A stretch of DNA of 60,000 bases, taken from assembly GCF_030272615.1 (NCBI RefSeq), contig NC_081405.1, positions 609,512,677-609,572,676 of the forward strand, in the 5' to 3' direction. The notes under the pieces are model-generated. The model was given only the letters and a program-made list of their open reading frames with translations, did not search any database and was not told where the DNA came from. Position numbers and translations under genes: made by a program. Numbering within the stretch: the stretch's first letter is position 1; every line of letters begins with the position of its first letter. The stretch is from Cryptomeria japonica (lineage: Eukaryota; Streptophyta; Pinopsida; Cupressales; Cupressaceae). Below, one piece after another: positions 22,785-34,818 of this stretch.

Positions 22785-22834
22785 GGGGTAGATACCCCTA
22801 GCCTATGTCTCAAATATTCAAATGATTCCTTAGA
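22785..22834 (-). pseudogene. C-terminal end of Copia pol, element D, cut off by element E
   Basis: On the minus strand SKESFEYLRHRLGVSTPMTET matches the pol end of element C (KETFEYLRDELGV...). The rest of pol resumes right of element E at 30731. The break lies at a TTAGA/CTAGA duplication. Confidence 0.8.
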
Positions 22835-24432
22835 TGATGAGATGGTGTAAGGGATAGACTAGCCTAGTCTATGCTCATGGATCCTTCCCTTGGATCACCT
22901 GGTGTTCTCTTCACACCCTAGGGTCTCTAGGAATTCCTTTTCTTGAGGAATCCCCTTACCTTTCCCAATCCACCCACCAATGAGTTGCAATGCTGCTCCT
23001 AAGGTCTCACCTACTTATGAGGCTGAAATCCCCTTACTATGGCCAATAAGGGCTAGGCTTGTTCCACACCTTCCAAGGTCTTAGCAAGGTTATGTTAGGT
23101 CTAATTCATGGTCTTTCCACCCATTCATGTTCCCCCAAGAGGTTTCAAGCTTTCAACCCCTTACCGATTTCACTATTTTGTGTTTTGCCTACAAAATAGG
23201 GCTACAAGGATTAGGACCAATTAGGCCTCCTACCCGATCTTTTAGGGATCCCTCTCACAAATGATGAAAAAACTACCCAAACTCCCAAAATGGACTACCA
23301 TTCATTTGGCAAGGGCTCAAGGATTTCTATAGTTTTGGGCGTCCAAGTGGTCGTACAGTGCCTTGGGCAAATTTTGGGGTTTTTAAGGGTTTTGTGAGGG
23401 TTTTTAGGGTCTACCTGGGTCACAGTGTAAGTTTTAAGTTTTAGCGACATTTTTTGGATTTTTGGAGGCTCCTCCTTCACCCCAATGGTGATTCACACAC
23501 TCCTTTGCAACTCCTCCAAAGGGTGCACTCTCCTCTGACCAACCTTTCTCTCCAAGACCTATGTAACTTTACCTTTCCTAATCGAGTACTGTTTAGTCTC
23601 ACCTAGGAGTGGGTCTTTGTATGGCCTCCTTAAATTTCCAAGGGCCTTGATTACATATAACTATGGTACAAGGTCTACACTCTCATTCCCCATGGTTTCA
23701 TGGTGGTTCCACAATGGGGAATGGAGTTATGCATCCATTTACACAAACCAGTCCAAAATTGGACAGTGGGAAGGGAATTTACAAACTATTTACAAACACA
23801 CTCAACCTACAAATAAAAACCTAATCTAATCACTCAAAATTAAATTATTTACACCATATAAGACATTCCCCACATTTTTGCATGCAATTCAATCCATTAA
23901 CTTGCTTGGTTGCTTCATTCAAACTGACTGGTAACCAAGAAAACAATCACAGTCAATTCAGTTTGCTTGGGTCCTACAATGTCTGACATCCAACCCATTC
24001 ATTTAGGGTTTTCAATTACTTATACCACCCTCTCCTTGGTCTATGTACCCATGCTAGGGTTTTCCATGCTAACCTCAATATTTTGACTCCATGGTGGAAA
24101 AGTTGCTTGACAACTTTTAAAAGTTGTCATGCAACTTTTTGCAACTTTTGAGCAACTTTCCCAATGTTGCTTTTCTTGACTCCTAGAGCCACATTGGGTG
24201 AACCTAAGGACACCACCATTCTATGAAGGACCCCTAAACACCACAAGGATACACATACCCTCTATTTTCAAGAAAATCACAATCTTGACTTATGACCCCT
24301 AAGATCACCACTAGAACCCTAATTAGGACCAATGAGCACATGGCTCTTATTGTATGTACAATTACTTCATAAAGAAGAAAGAACACAAATAAAACAAATG
24401 GTGGGAGCCCTTTGAAGGGTTCTCCTACACCA
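22835..24432 (-). repeat. 3' LTR of element E
   Basis: Near-identical to 29129-30725 over its full length (for example GACTAGCCTAGTCTATGCTC and CCTTCCCTTGGATCACCTGG). It contains a 42-bp near-perfect palindrome at 24098-24139. Short open frames on either strand inside it are not genes. Confidence 0.93.
24098..24139. repeat. 42-bp near-perfect palindrome in LTR E (3' copy)
   Basis: The left half AAAAGTTGCTTGACAACTTT pairs with the right half at 20 of 21 positions, without a spacer. The core is the word AAAAGTTG and its complement. GCAACTTTT words continue to the right. The same structure is kept in the other LTR at 30392-30433. Confidence 0.9.
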
Positions 24433-24447
24433 TACTCCCCCTCTACA
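24433..24447 (-). other. Polypurine tract of element E
   Basis: Minus strand GTAGAGGGGGAGTA abuts the LTR end at 24432, in the correct place for the plus-strand primer. Confidence 0.82.
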
Positions 24448-24452
24448 ACAAA

Positions 24453-25678
24453 CTAAGAGGTTAGGGGAGTGAGAAGAGCCAGATCAATGCCAAGCTTCTT
24501 GAACTTGCTCTCCTCCACCCAAGTAGCTTCAATTACTGGTTGATCTACCATTTCACTAAGTTCTCCATGTAGACCTAGTTTTTGGTATACTTCTTCACTC
24601 TTGACTCCAAAATATCCTCTACTATAGACTACTTCACTTGAGGTAAGGCATTCACATCCAAGTCTTGTAGTACCTTGGCTTGGTTCTCAGTTTGCCCTGC
24701 TATCACACCCTTGTACATGATCAAATCAGCTACATTAAAGACTGGTGATAGAGCCAAATCTGAAGGTAGGTCAACCTTGTAAGCATTCTCCCCATACTTT
24801 GATAGAGCTTTACAAGGTCCTACCCTCTTCATCTGCAGTTTGGTAGGCTTACCACTTTGCATTCTAGCTTTGCTAAAATGGACCATCACATAGTCACCCA
24901 CCATGAACTAAACTTCTCTCCTTTTCTCATCCATTTTTGCCTTCATTTTTTGAGTGGATTCAAGGATGGCTTTCTTAACCTGCTCTTGGACTTCCTTGAT
25001 GGTTTGAGAGAAGTCCTCTGCTTGCCCACTCTTCATTTCCAAAGTACTAAGGTCTCTCAACTCACATACTCCTCTTGGATGTCTACCATAGACAACCTCA
25101 AAAGGACTTCTACTAGTGGTCCTATTCACACTATCATTATATGCATACTCTTCTTATGGAATGACTAGATCCCATGTCTGCCCATACTCCTTAGTTAAAC
25201 ACCTCAACAAGTTGCCTAACACCCTATTGATGACTGTAGTCTAACCATCAGTTTGTGGATGGTAAGCTGAGGTACATGAGAGATTAGTTCCTAGTCTCTT
25301 CCATAATGTCTACCAAAAATGACCCATGAACTTGGTGTCCTTGTCTGAAACAATGCTTAAAGGGAGTCCATGAATCCTAACATTCTCCTTAAAGAAGAGA
25401 TGTGCAACATACCTAGCATCATGTGTAGTTTTACATGGAATGAAATGGCTCATCTTCAAAAATATATCTACTACCATATAGATGTTGTCCATACCTGTCT
25501 TAGTCTTGGGAAGTCCTACTACAAAGTCCATGCTTATGCATTCCCAAGGTCTATTAGGGACCGGCAATGGTTGATAGAGACCAGCATTGCTTGATCCTTC
25601 TTTTTCTCTTTGGCACATACCACATTGTTCTACATATCTTTTCACATCTCTTGGCAACTTTGGCCAATAGTAGTACCT
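24453..25678 (-). pseudogene. Gypsy integrase with degenerate chromodomain, element E
   Basis: The zinc part has HNGSLSGHFG (just upstream) and then CGMCQREKEG. The catalytic core has MDFVVGLPKTKTGMDNI and IVSDKDTKF with the DDE acidic residues. The GPY/F module has KRVGPCKALSKYGENAYKV (about 24800), then ADLIMYKG. After a stop at about 24640 the frame reads SIVEDILESRVKKYTKN and NLVKW, followed in another frame by IEATWVEE, which is a chromodomain layout. A chromodomain is thought to steer integration to marked chromatin. Stops at about 25308, 25130 and 24905 and one frame change in the chromodomain disable it. Confidence 0.85.
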
Positions 25679-27561
25679 CTATACTAAATCCAAGGTTTTG
25701 TTGACTCCAAAGTGTCCACTTAAACTCCCATTGTGTTTCTCTTGGATGAGGTTCTCCCTCATGGATCCTCTTGGTACACACAACTGATTACCTTTGAACA
25801 AGAGACCATTTTGGAGAGTGTAATTTGTATACTCACCATGGAAATGGTTCTCAAACTCCTTGCAAACCTTGTAAGCTAATGAGAAGTCTTCATCTCCTTC
25901 ATAGAGGTCCTTGAAACCTTCTATTCCTATGCTTTGCAACTGTAGTTCTTGAACTATCAACAACTTCTTTCTTAATGCATCTGCCACCTTATTGAGTTGC
26001 CCCTTCTTATGCTTGATAGTGAAGGTGAAGGATTGGAGGTACTCCATCCATTTCAAATGCTTATTGCTAAGCTTCTCTTGAGTGATAATGTAACTTAATG
26101 CCTGATTGTCTATGAACACCACAAATTCTTTTGGAAGTAGGTAATGCCTCCATTTATTTAGAGACTGCACTAATGCATAGAACTCTAGGTCATAGGCTGA
26201 GTACTTCTTCTTTGCTTCATTAAGCTTCTCACTGAAAAATGCCATAGGTCTTCCCTCTTGACTCAATACACCACCTACTACAATTCCACTTGCATCACAC
26301 TCCAAAGTAAATACTTTATCAAAGGTAGGTAGGAGAAGGATAGGTTTTGTGGCTACTTCTTGCTTCAATAATTGAAATGCTTTGTCTGCCTGCTCAGTCC
26401 ATTTAAACTTAGTTTTAAGGCCTCCTTTTATGGTGTTAAGGACTGGTGCACATATGCCACTGAAGTTCCTCACAAACTTTCTATAGAATTGAGCTAATCC
26501 ATGGAAACTCCTAACCTCAGTCCCTGTTTTAGGTGCAGGCCAATTCAAGATTGCCTCCACTTTGCTTGGATCCATCTTCAAGGTTCCTTTAGACACCACA
26601 AATCCTAAGTAGACCAACTCTTACTTGAAGAAGTCACACTTCTCTAGGTTGATGGATAATTTCTCCTCATGCAACCTCTCTAAGACTAACCTCAAATGCT
26701 CAAGGTGCTCCTCTTTGGTTCTGCTATAGATGAGTATGTCATCTAGGTACACCACCACAAATCTGCCTGTGAAGTCTTTCAACACCTCATTCATCAACCT
26801 CATGAAGGTGCTGGAGCATTTGTGAGTCCAAATGGCATCACAAGCCATTCATACAATCCCTTTGTGGTCTTGAAAGCAGTCTTCCACTCATCACCCTCCT
26901 TAATTCTAATCTAATGATAACCACTTTTAAGGTCCAATTTGGTGAAATACATAGCACCTCCTAAATAGCCCATCAAATCCTCTATTCTAGGAATAGGAAA
27001 CCTATACCTTATGGTGATCCTATTGATTGCCCTTGAGTTAGTGCATAGTCTCCACTTGCCTCCCTTCTTTGATGCTAGCACTACCAAGACTGCACATGAG
27101 CTGATGCTCTTCTTAATTAGTCCTTGTTCCAATAACTCTTGCACTTGCCTTGCTACCTCCTTGTTTTGATTAGGTGTGAGCTTGTATGTAGCTTTGTTAG
27201 GTAGGGATGTACCGGGAATAAAGTCTATTTGCTGACTTATAGACCTTCTTGGTGAGAGTGTTGCAGGTGTTCCATCACTCACTATGTCCTTATACTCTTG
27301 CAACATGTGCTTCACCTCCTTGGGTATCTCTACCTGCAACTTGTCTTCTTCCTCCTTTGGCTTCACAAAGATGGCACACTTCACTATCTCCTCCTCATGT
27401 AGCAAGTTTAAGAACTCTTTACCAGTAGCCAATAAGACATTAGGTGTTCTTGAAGTTCCCTCTTCATCCTCTGTCAAGGACTGAATCTTGAAGGTCTTGC
27501 TATCCTTCTTAAATGATATGGAGTTCTCCTCTCCATCATAGATCACCTTCCTATCAAATTT
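25679..27561 (-). pseudogene. Gypsy reverse transcriptase-RNase H, element E
   Basis: The RT begins with the palm region (KGGKWRLC, RFPIPRIEDL, FTKLDLKSGYH), has a stop at 26911, and changes frame near 26820 at NAPS. It continues with FMRLMNEV and the active site [11 protein letters not shown]. The thumb and RNase H follow: LGFVVSKG, HGLAQFYRKFV, then LECDASG, YDLEFYALV, IDNQAL and KVADAL, holding the RNase H acidic residues. The piece 25679-26617 is open for 312 codons. The enzyme would copy element RNA; the frameshift inside RT blocks this here. Confidence 0.93.
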
Positions 27562-28000
27562 CTAGGGTCTTCCTAGTAGTAGATGACAAGCATCCATAGA
27601 CAACACATCACAAAGGATCTTATCCTTATATCCTCCTATAGAAAACTCTACCCAAGTCTGTTCATTGACAAGCACACTTTGTCCTTTGTTCAACCAAGTC
27701 ACCTTGTTAGGGCTAGTGTGGGGTATTCTTGTGAGTTTCAACTTCCTAACTGCCTCTTTTGATATGATGTTGTCAGTTGAGCCTGAATCATCTATCACCT
27801 TGCACACTTTACCAAGCACTTTGCATCTCACCCTAAACAATGCTCTCCTATGTTTGGGTTCCTCCTTAATCGGCTGTCTGATCAAAATCCTATTGAACAT
27901 CAGATTCTCACCAATTTCTGATTCAATCTGATCCACATCCGGTGTGTTTCTACTTGAAGAGTCTTCATGAGCATAGGCAACCCTCTTTCCACTGTTTGAT
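27562..28000 (-). pseudogene. Gypsy aspartic protease, element E
   Basis: Retropepsin-like segment with active-site VIDDSGSTDNI followed by the flap region and a terminal CHLLLGRP. It is open and in frame with the knuckle upstream. A stop at about 27562 separates it from RT. In the family it cuts the gag-pol polyprotein. Confidence 0.85.
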
Positions 28001-29088
28001 GAGGTAGGCTTGTCAGGGCATCTATATGTCAGGTGTCCCAATTGTCCATAGTTGTAGCACTTCATAGTTGCAAAGTAGGAGTTACCTCTGCTGGTACCTC
28101 TACCCCTACTTGGACCATCTTGTGCACCTCTTCCTCTAGAATGGCCCCCTCTAAGATTGGTTTCACTGCCATGTTCAGTCAACTTGGCTTCTCCTTGGTT
28201 CCTTTGCTCATTTGTCTTACCTTGGTAACCACCTCGATGGATCACTTGTTCTCTACCTCTACCTCTACCCCTATTATTGGAGTCTCCTTTCCTTTTGTTC
28301 CTCTCTTCCACCTTGGCAGAAAGCTAATGACATTTTTCAATAGTAGTAGGAGTCCATAGGCTTATCTCCTATTGAATGTTCCACTTTAGGCCACTTAGGT
28401 ACCTAGCCACCTTAATAGATTCATCTTCTTGGACTTTGGATCTAAGAAAAAGTTTTTGAAATTCTTCGGTGTAGGAGGTCACATCAAGGTCTTTTTACTT
28501 CAATCCATGTCTCTTCTTATGAAGTTGGACTTCATAAAACTCTGGTAAGTAGTTCTCTTTGATCTTGCTCACCATGGCCTTCCAATTGGCAATAGGTGGC
28601 TCTCCCATGCTAACTCTCTCTTCTTGCAGGTACTTCCACCATATCAAAGTTGCTCCCCTTAATCTTGATTTGGAAACTTCAACCTTTTGAGCCTCTATCA
28701 CTCCCTCACACTCAAAGTGGTTTTCCATGCCCTCAATTCATTCCATGACAGTGTCAATGTCCATCCTTCCACTGAAATGTGGTAATCCTTCAAAAGCCTT
28801 GGTGTTCAAAGCCTTAATAGCCTTTACAAATGGTTCTTCATTGAACAAGGGATCTAGTTCAGGGATAATGTCATCTATGTCTATAGTTTTCTTTCCTTTA
28901 TCCTTGTTGTCTTCTCCCCAAGGTCCTTGTGTCCTCTGATCCACCATTTCTTGTAGCTTATCCCTTATCTCACTCATAGCCTCCTCAAGGAGTCTATTCT
29001 TCTCCTTCTGCTCTTCTACCTCTCTAGTCAGCTCTGCATTAGTGACCATTCTGCTCTCCCCTACTGGTTTACCATTATATAGAGACAT
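28001..29088 (-). pseudogene. Gypsy gag of element E
   Basis: The gag starts at ATG 29088 (MSLYNGKPVG), only 25 bp from the PBS. A coiled coil (EVEEQKEKNRLLEEAM) is followed by the Retrotrans_gag core (GLPHFSGR, then KVEVSKSRLRGATLIWWKYL, ENYLPEF). An Arg/Gly-rich tract (RGRGREQ, RGGHSRGRG) precedes a zinc knuckle, CYNYGQLGHLTYRC, whose second Cys is Tyr. Stops lie at about 28736, 28495, 28362 and 28326. The rest is in one frame with the protease. Confidence 0.88.
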
Positions 29089-29113
29089 ACACAGTCCAAT
29101 AAATCTTTAACTT

Positions 29114-29125
29114 GCTCTGATACCA
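29114..29125 (-). other. Primer-binding site of element E
   Basis: Minus strand TGGTATCAGAGC, 3 nt from the 5' LTR; a perfect initiator-Met-tRNA site. Confidence 0.92.
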
Positions 29126-29128
29126 ATC

Positions 29129-30725
29129 TGATGGGATGGTGTAAGGTATAGACTAGCCTAGTCTATGCTCATGGGTCCTTCCCTTGGATCACCTGGTGTT
29201 CTCTTCACACCCTAGGGTCTCTAGGACTTTCTTTTCTCGAGGAAAACCCTAACCTTGCCCAATCCACCCACCAATGAGTTGCAATGCTGCTCCTAAGGTC
29301 TCACCTACTCATGAGGCTCAAATCCCCTTACTATGGCTAATAAGGGCTAGGCTTGTTCCACACCTTCCAAGGTCTTAGCAAGGTTATATCAGGTCTAATT
29401 CATGGTCTTTCCACCCATTCATGTTCCCCCAAGAGGTTTCAAACTTTCAACCCCTTACCAATTTCACTATTTTGTGTTTTGCCTACAAAATAGGGCTACA
29501 AGGATTATGACCAATTAGGCCTCCTACCTGGTCATTTAGGGCTCCCTCTCACAAACGATGTACAAACTACCCAAACTCCCAAAATGTACTGCCATTCATT
29601 TGGTAAGGGCTCAAGGATTTCTATAGTTTTGGGCGTCCAAGTGGCCGTACAGTGCCTTGGGCAAATTTTGGGGTTTTTAAGGGTTTTGTGAGGGTTTTTA
29701 GGGTCTGCCTGGGTCACAGTGTAAGTTTTGAGTTTTATCCACCTTGTTTGGATTGGTGGAGGCTCCTCCTTCACACCAGTGGTTCTTCACACACTCCTCT
29801 ACAACTGCTCCAAAGGGTGCACTCTCCTCTGACCAACCTTTCTCTCCAAGACCTCTGTAACTTGACCTTTCCTAGCCGGGCACTGTTTAGTCTCGCCTAG
29901 GAGTGGGTCTTTGTATGGCCTCCTTGCATTTCCAAGGGACCTTCTTGCATAGAACTATGGTAAAAGGTATGCACTCTCATTCCCCATGGTTTCATGGTGG
30001 TTCCACAATGGGGAATGGAGTTATGCATCCATTTACACGAACCAGTCCAAAACTGGATAGTGGGAAGGCAATTTACAAACTATTTACAAACACACTCAAC
30101 CTGCAAATAAAAGCCTAATATAATTTCTCACAATGAAATTATTTACACGATAGAAGACATTCCACATAGTTTTGCATGCAATTCAATCCATTAACTTGCT
30201 CGGTTGCTTCAGTCAAACTAACTAGTAACCAACAAAACATTCACAGTCAATTCAGTTTGCTTGGGCCGTACAATGTCTGACATCCAACCCATTCATTTAG
30301 GGTTTTCAATTACTTATACCATCCTCTCCTCGGTCTATGTTCCCATACTAGGGTTGTCCATGCTAACCTCAAGATTTTGACTCCATGGTGGAAAAGTTGC
30401 TTGACAACTTTTAAAAGTTGTCATGCAACTTTTTGCAACTTTTGAGCAACTTTCCCAATGTTGTTTTTCTTGACTCCTAGACCCACATTGGGTCAACCTA
30501 AGGACACCACCATGCTATGAAGGACCCCTAAACACCACAAGGACACACATACCCTCTATTTTCAAGAAAATCACAATCTTGACTTATGACCCTAAGATCA
30601 CCACTAGGACCCTAATTAGGACCAATAAGCACATGGCTCTTATTGTATGTACAATGGATTCATACAGAAAGAAGAACACAAACAAAAAAAATGGTGGGAG
30701 CCCTTTGAAGGATGCTCTTGCACCA
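29129..30725 (-). repeat. 5' LTR of element E
   Basis: Direct repeat of 22835-24432, with the palindrome at 30392-30433. The outer end CACCA is at 30725, followed by CTAGA, the partner of TTAGA on the other side. Confidence 0.93.
30392..30433. repeat. 42-bp near-perfect palindrome in LTR E (5' copy)
   Basis: Same sequence as 24098-24139, unchanged although the two LTRs differ at many other places. Confidence 0.9.
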
Positions 30726-30730
30726 CTAGA

Positions 30731-32400
30731 CAATGGTTTAGTGAATATAGCTGCAATCTATTCTTTATTGTTCACATAAACCAATTTGACTTCCCTTTCT
30801 TCCACCTTGTCCTTCAGAAAGTTATATTTTATTGAAATGTGGTTAGTATTATAGTGAAATACCAGATTCATAGACATGTCAATAGATGCAGAGTTATCAC
30901 AATAGATAACTACTAGCTCACTACAATTTACCTTGATATCCTTCAACATTTGCTTCATCCACAAGACTTGAGTGTAATTAGTTGCTACTACAACATATTC
31001 AGCTTCTGCAGTAGATAAATAAATGCATGACTCTTTTTTGCTGATCCATGAAACCAATTTCTTTCCAAGAAAGGAAGCTCCACCAGAAGTGGTCTTCCTG
31101 TCATATGTATCTCCTACCCAATCCAAATCTATATATGCACATAAAGTTAAGTTATCATCTCTAAAATACCATAAGACATATTTTGTTGTTCCTTACAAAT
31201 ACCGAAATATCCTATTTACTGCACATTCATGATTTTCCTTAGGATTACTTTGATATCATGAAACAATACTTACTGGATTCATAATATCTAGTCTAGTTAG
31301 AGTAAGATACAACAAGCCACCAATCATAGACTTATACCTTGTCGAATTTACCAGTGTAGATGTGTCTTTCATAGATAATTTCTCACTTGTCACCATAGGA
31401 GTACTTATCGGTTTGGAATTATCCATACCAAACTAATTTAACAATTCCCTTAGATACTTAGTTTGACAGATAAAAATGCCTTTGTCAGTTTGAGTAATCT
31501 ACAAACCTAAGAAGAATCTCATCTCACCAATCATGGACATTTCAAATTCATCCTTCATATTATTAGAGAATTCCATGCACAATTTATCTTCGCCTCCAAA
31601 ATTGATATAATCAACAAATACTTCAATAATCAGAATATCATCATCAGTGATCTTGTAATATATTACTGCCCATGCTGCCTTTAGTAAATCCAAGTTTCAA
31701 AAGATATTTATCCAACCTTGCACCAAGCTCTAGGAACTTGTTTCAATCCATATCATTCTTTCCTTAACCTGCAAACCATATCTTTGTCATCTACCACTAA
31801 AAATCCATCAGGCTATTTAATGTATACTGCATAGGCAAGAAATAGTGTAACAACTTCAATTCTAGTGACTGGTACAAATGTCTCACCATAATCAATTCCT
31901 TTGATTTGAGAATATCCTTTACAAATCAGTCTATCCTTGTTCCTTAAAACTTGACCATCCTCATTTAGTTTATTTCTAAAAACCCATTTAGTTCCAATAA
32001 CATTCTTATTTTCAGGTCGGGGAACTAAAGTCCAAGTGTTATTCTTCTCTATCTGATCTAATTAATCTTCCATAAAATTTAACCAATATTAATCTTTACA
32101 AGCTTCAATAACATATGTCAGTTCAAATTGATAAATAAGACACACCTCTTCATTTTCCAGTCTTCTTCTTTTCATAACTCCCTTGTTCCTATCTCCAATT
32201 ATTTGATCTTCATAATGATTTAATCTTACATACCTTGGTGTCTTCTGAACTTCAGGTTCATTGTTCTGATCATCAGTCACAGTTGAATTTTTTTATTGTA
32301 CTGGTATAACTATCTTAGTGTCTTGTACCGGTTGAGGCATTGCCTATTTAGTTATAATCATTTACACTATTGGTTCTCAGTCATATGATATAGATTGATC
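30731..32400 (-). pseudogene. Copia RT-RNase H of element D, broken
   Basis: In minus orientation: KWVFRNKLNEDGQ, then an internal deletion near 31828 joins LFLAYA directly to VYIK. About 24 codons around the first catalytic Asp ([15 protein letters not shown] in element C) are missing. Further on FVDYINFGG stands where relatives have FVDDIIFGG, so one active-site Asp is Tyr. The RNase H part has DWVGDTYDRK, SWISKKES, STAEAEYV and HYNTNHISIKYNF. The frame ends at 30731, where E entered, and the last residues lie at 22785-22834. Several frameshifts are present. Confidence 0.87.
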
Positions 32401-33660
32401 TCTCTATTTCTCATCTACTTTCACATTTGCACTCTCCATAATTTTTAGCAATCTTTTGTTATAACATCTATATGATTTGCTCTGAATTGAATATCCAAGA
32501 AATATCCCTTCATCACATCTAGGATCAAACTTCCCAATTGAATCATCCCTTTTGATATAACATTTACTTAGAATTTTTTTGAAATATTTAACAGTAGGTG
32601 TATGTCCAAATGATAATTCATAAGGGATCTTACCAGTTTCACCATTGATATGAACTCTATTAAATGTGTAGACTATTGTACTCATTGCTTCTCTCTATTA
32701 GATGTGAGGCAATTTGGCTTCCATCATTATGGTTCTTGTTGCATCCAAAACAGTTCTATTCTTCCTTTCCACTACTCCATTCTGCTGAGGAGTCCGAGGT
32801 GCAAATAATTGTCTCCTAATCTCATTCATCTCAAAAAAATTGTTAAATTTATGAGAAGTGAACTCACCACCTTGATCTGATCTCAGAGATTTGATTTTCA
32901 ATTTAGTTTCTGTTTCCACCTTTTCTTTGAAGATCTTGAATTTATCAAAAGCTTCAGACTTATCCCTTAGAAAAGTCACCCACATCATTCTAAAAATCAT
33001 CAATTATCAGCATGAAGTATCTATCACCTTGAAATATTTTCATCCTTGTTGGACCACATAAGTTAGTATGAATCAAATCAAGCACATCATTAGATTCATC
33101 ATGTATGCTCTTAAAAGAAGTTATAACTTTCTTTCCCAATTGACATTCCTTACCTACCGGATTATGAGGCTTTATAATCTTAGGTATATCTCTAACTGCC
33201 TTTGTTGAACTAATCTTAACAATACAATCAAAATTAACATGACAACCTCTTATGCCATAACCAACTCTCATCAATATGAGCAATCAAACATGTCTTATTA
33301 CCAGTGTTTAGGTGAAAGATATTACCTCCAGTCTGAGTACCAGTTGCAATATCCAAACCAATTTTGTTAATGATTTTGCATTTTATATCTTTGAATTGAA
33401 GTTGGAATCCCTTATCCACCAATTGACCAATGCTTAAAAGGTTATGCTTTAAACCTTCTACATAATATACATTATCAGTTTTATGGTTACCATCTAGAGA
33501 AATAGTACCTTTACCTTTGATGATACATGCTTTGTCATCTCTAAATCTGACTTGACCACCTTTGTATTCTTGCAGGGACAACAATTTTCATTTATCTCCA
33601 GTCATATGATGTGAACATCCACTATCAATTACCCATTCATCCTTGTCTTCAACTTTTTTT
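32401..33660 (-). pseudogene. Copia protease-integrase of element D, broken
   Basis: The protease motif VIDSGCSHHMTG is intact at about 33600-33640. The integrase has WLWHKRL, HVNFDC, ECQLGKK, DLIHTNLCGP, LRSDQGGEFTS and TPQQNGVVERKNR, followed by the FLGYS and YRCYNKRL blocks. Frame changes near 33240 and 33000 and stops at 33585 and near 32690 inactivate it. Confidence 0.88.
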
Positions 33661-34760
33661 GCAAGGGCTTTTTCTTCATTCTTGATAGCTGGTTCTAGTT
33701 CATCATTCTTTAAAGCATAGAACACCCATTCCTTTCTATTTCCGGATCCACTAGCAGAGTCTCCTATCAGTTCATCCTCTGAATCATCACTTACTCCTTC
33801 CTCATCCGCTATGTAGGATTTTTTGTTTTTCTTGAATCTATATCTCTTCTGATTAGGTTTAAATGATTTCTTAACTCTTTCTTCAAATCTTGTATTCCTT
33901 TCAGGACATCTAGATGCAAAATGACCAATCTTATTACATGAAAAACATTTAAAAGCTGTTTTTCCTTCATACTTACTTCATGTCGATCCTTTGGGTACTC
34001 TTCTAGAAAATAAGGCTTCAAGTTCCTCAAATTCTTCATCTTGTTTCCTCATATCTCCCAATTCTTTTGCATATAGGGCTTTCCAATCATTTTTTCCAGT
34101 AGATCATGATGCATGAAAAGCAGGTTCATATTTTGCAGCTCCAGAGGGTCCAAATTCTTGAAGCTCAAAAGCAGATAATTGCACAATCAGAATGTCTGTG
34201 TTAACTGAAGTTTTTGCCATTATTCTCAATTCATTAATTGCAGTCGCCTTCATCTTGTAAGCCGTTGGTAGGGCTCTCAAGACTTTAGAAACTATTTCAT
34301 CTTCACTCAGAGATCATCCACAATATTGAATTCACATGACAATCTCATTTACTCTTTCCATAAATGTAGCAATTCTTTCATTATCTTTCATCTTCAAGTT
34401 ATCATATCTTACCCGGTAACCATCAAGTTTAGCAATTTTGACAGTAGGGTCACCTTCATTAAGAGTTTGCAATTTATCCCACATAGCCTTTGCAGATGAT
34501 TTATCGGTCAATCCCATGATTTGCTGATTAGTAAGTGCACACATGAGGGGTTCTCTAGCTGTGCAATTATTTTCAATATTCTTGTTCAAGTCTGTAGGAG
34601 CAGGATTGCCAGATGTCATATCATAAGGTCTATATGCTTTCTCAGTGATCTCCCAAATATCTTTTCCAAGACATCTAAGATGAGTCTCCATTCGGATTTT
34701 CCATATCGCATAGTTTGTTCCATCAATCTTAGGGATTTCTCTTTTGAAAATAGTTGCCAA
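33661..34760 (-). pseudogene. Copia gag of element D
   Basis: The frame starts at 34760 with TTG where relatives have ATG, then reads ATIFKREIPKIDGTNYAIWK. It is open for 142 codons, to NEIVM at 34332. After stops at about 34331 and 34313 it continues (LPTAYKMKATAINEL). An intact zinc knuckle, CFSCNKIGHFASRC, lies near 33910-33950. The linker to protease is acidic (DDSEDELIGDSASGSG). It is the closest relative here of the gag of B. Confidence 0.88.
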
Positions 34761-34804
34761 AGGATCTACCTCTTGCGGTTAAAATTCAGCAAACAAGGAC
34801 CAAA

Positions 34805-34816
34805 TATTTGATATCA
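34805..34816 (-). other. Decayed primer-binding site of element D
   Basis: Minus strand TGATATCAAATA at the correct place beside the LTR, matching the initiator-Met-tRNA site at 8 of 12 positions. Confidence 0.65.
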
Positions 34817-34818
34817 AT

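Larger units (their letters stand above)
22835..30725 (-). mobile_element. Element E: Ty3/Gypsy chromovirus nested in element D
   Basis: Two LTRs of about 1.6 kb (22835-24432 and 29129-30725) start TGATG and end CACCA. Flanks TTAGA (22830-22834) and CTAGA (30726-30730) match at 4 of 5 positions, a near-intact target duplication. A PBS and a polypurine tract are in place. On the minus strand gag, protease, RT, RNase H and integrase follow in Gypsy order. A degenerate chromodomain comes after the integrase, which defines the chromovirus branch. It sits inside the pol of D, so it is younger than D. One frameshift and several stops make it defective. Confidence 0.95.

Noticed and set aside
22835-24432. 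Open frames in the LTRs of element E (for example 23617-23829 and 29652-30118)
   Set aside because: They lie in both LTR copies, have no motif and are shorter than expected for any element protein. They are chance frames.
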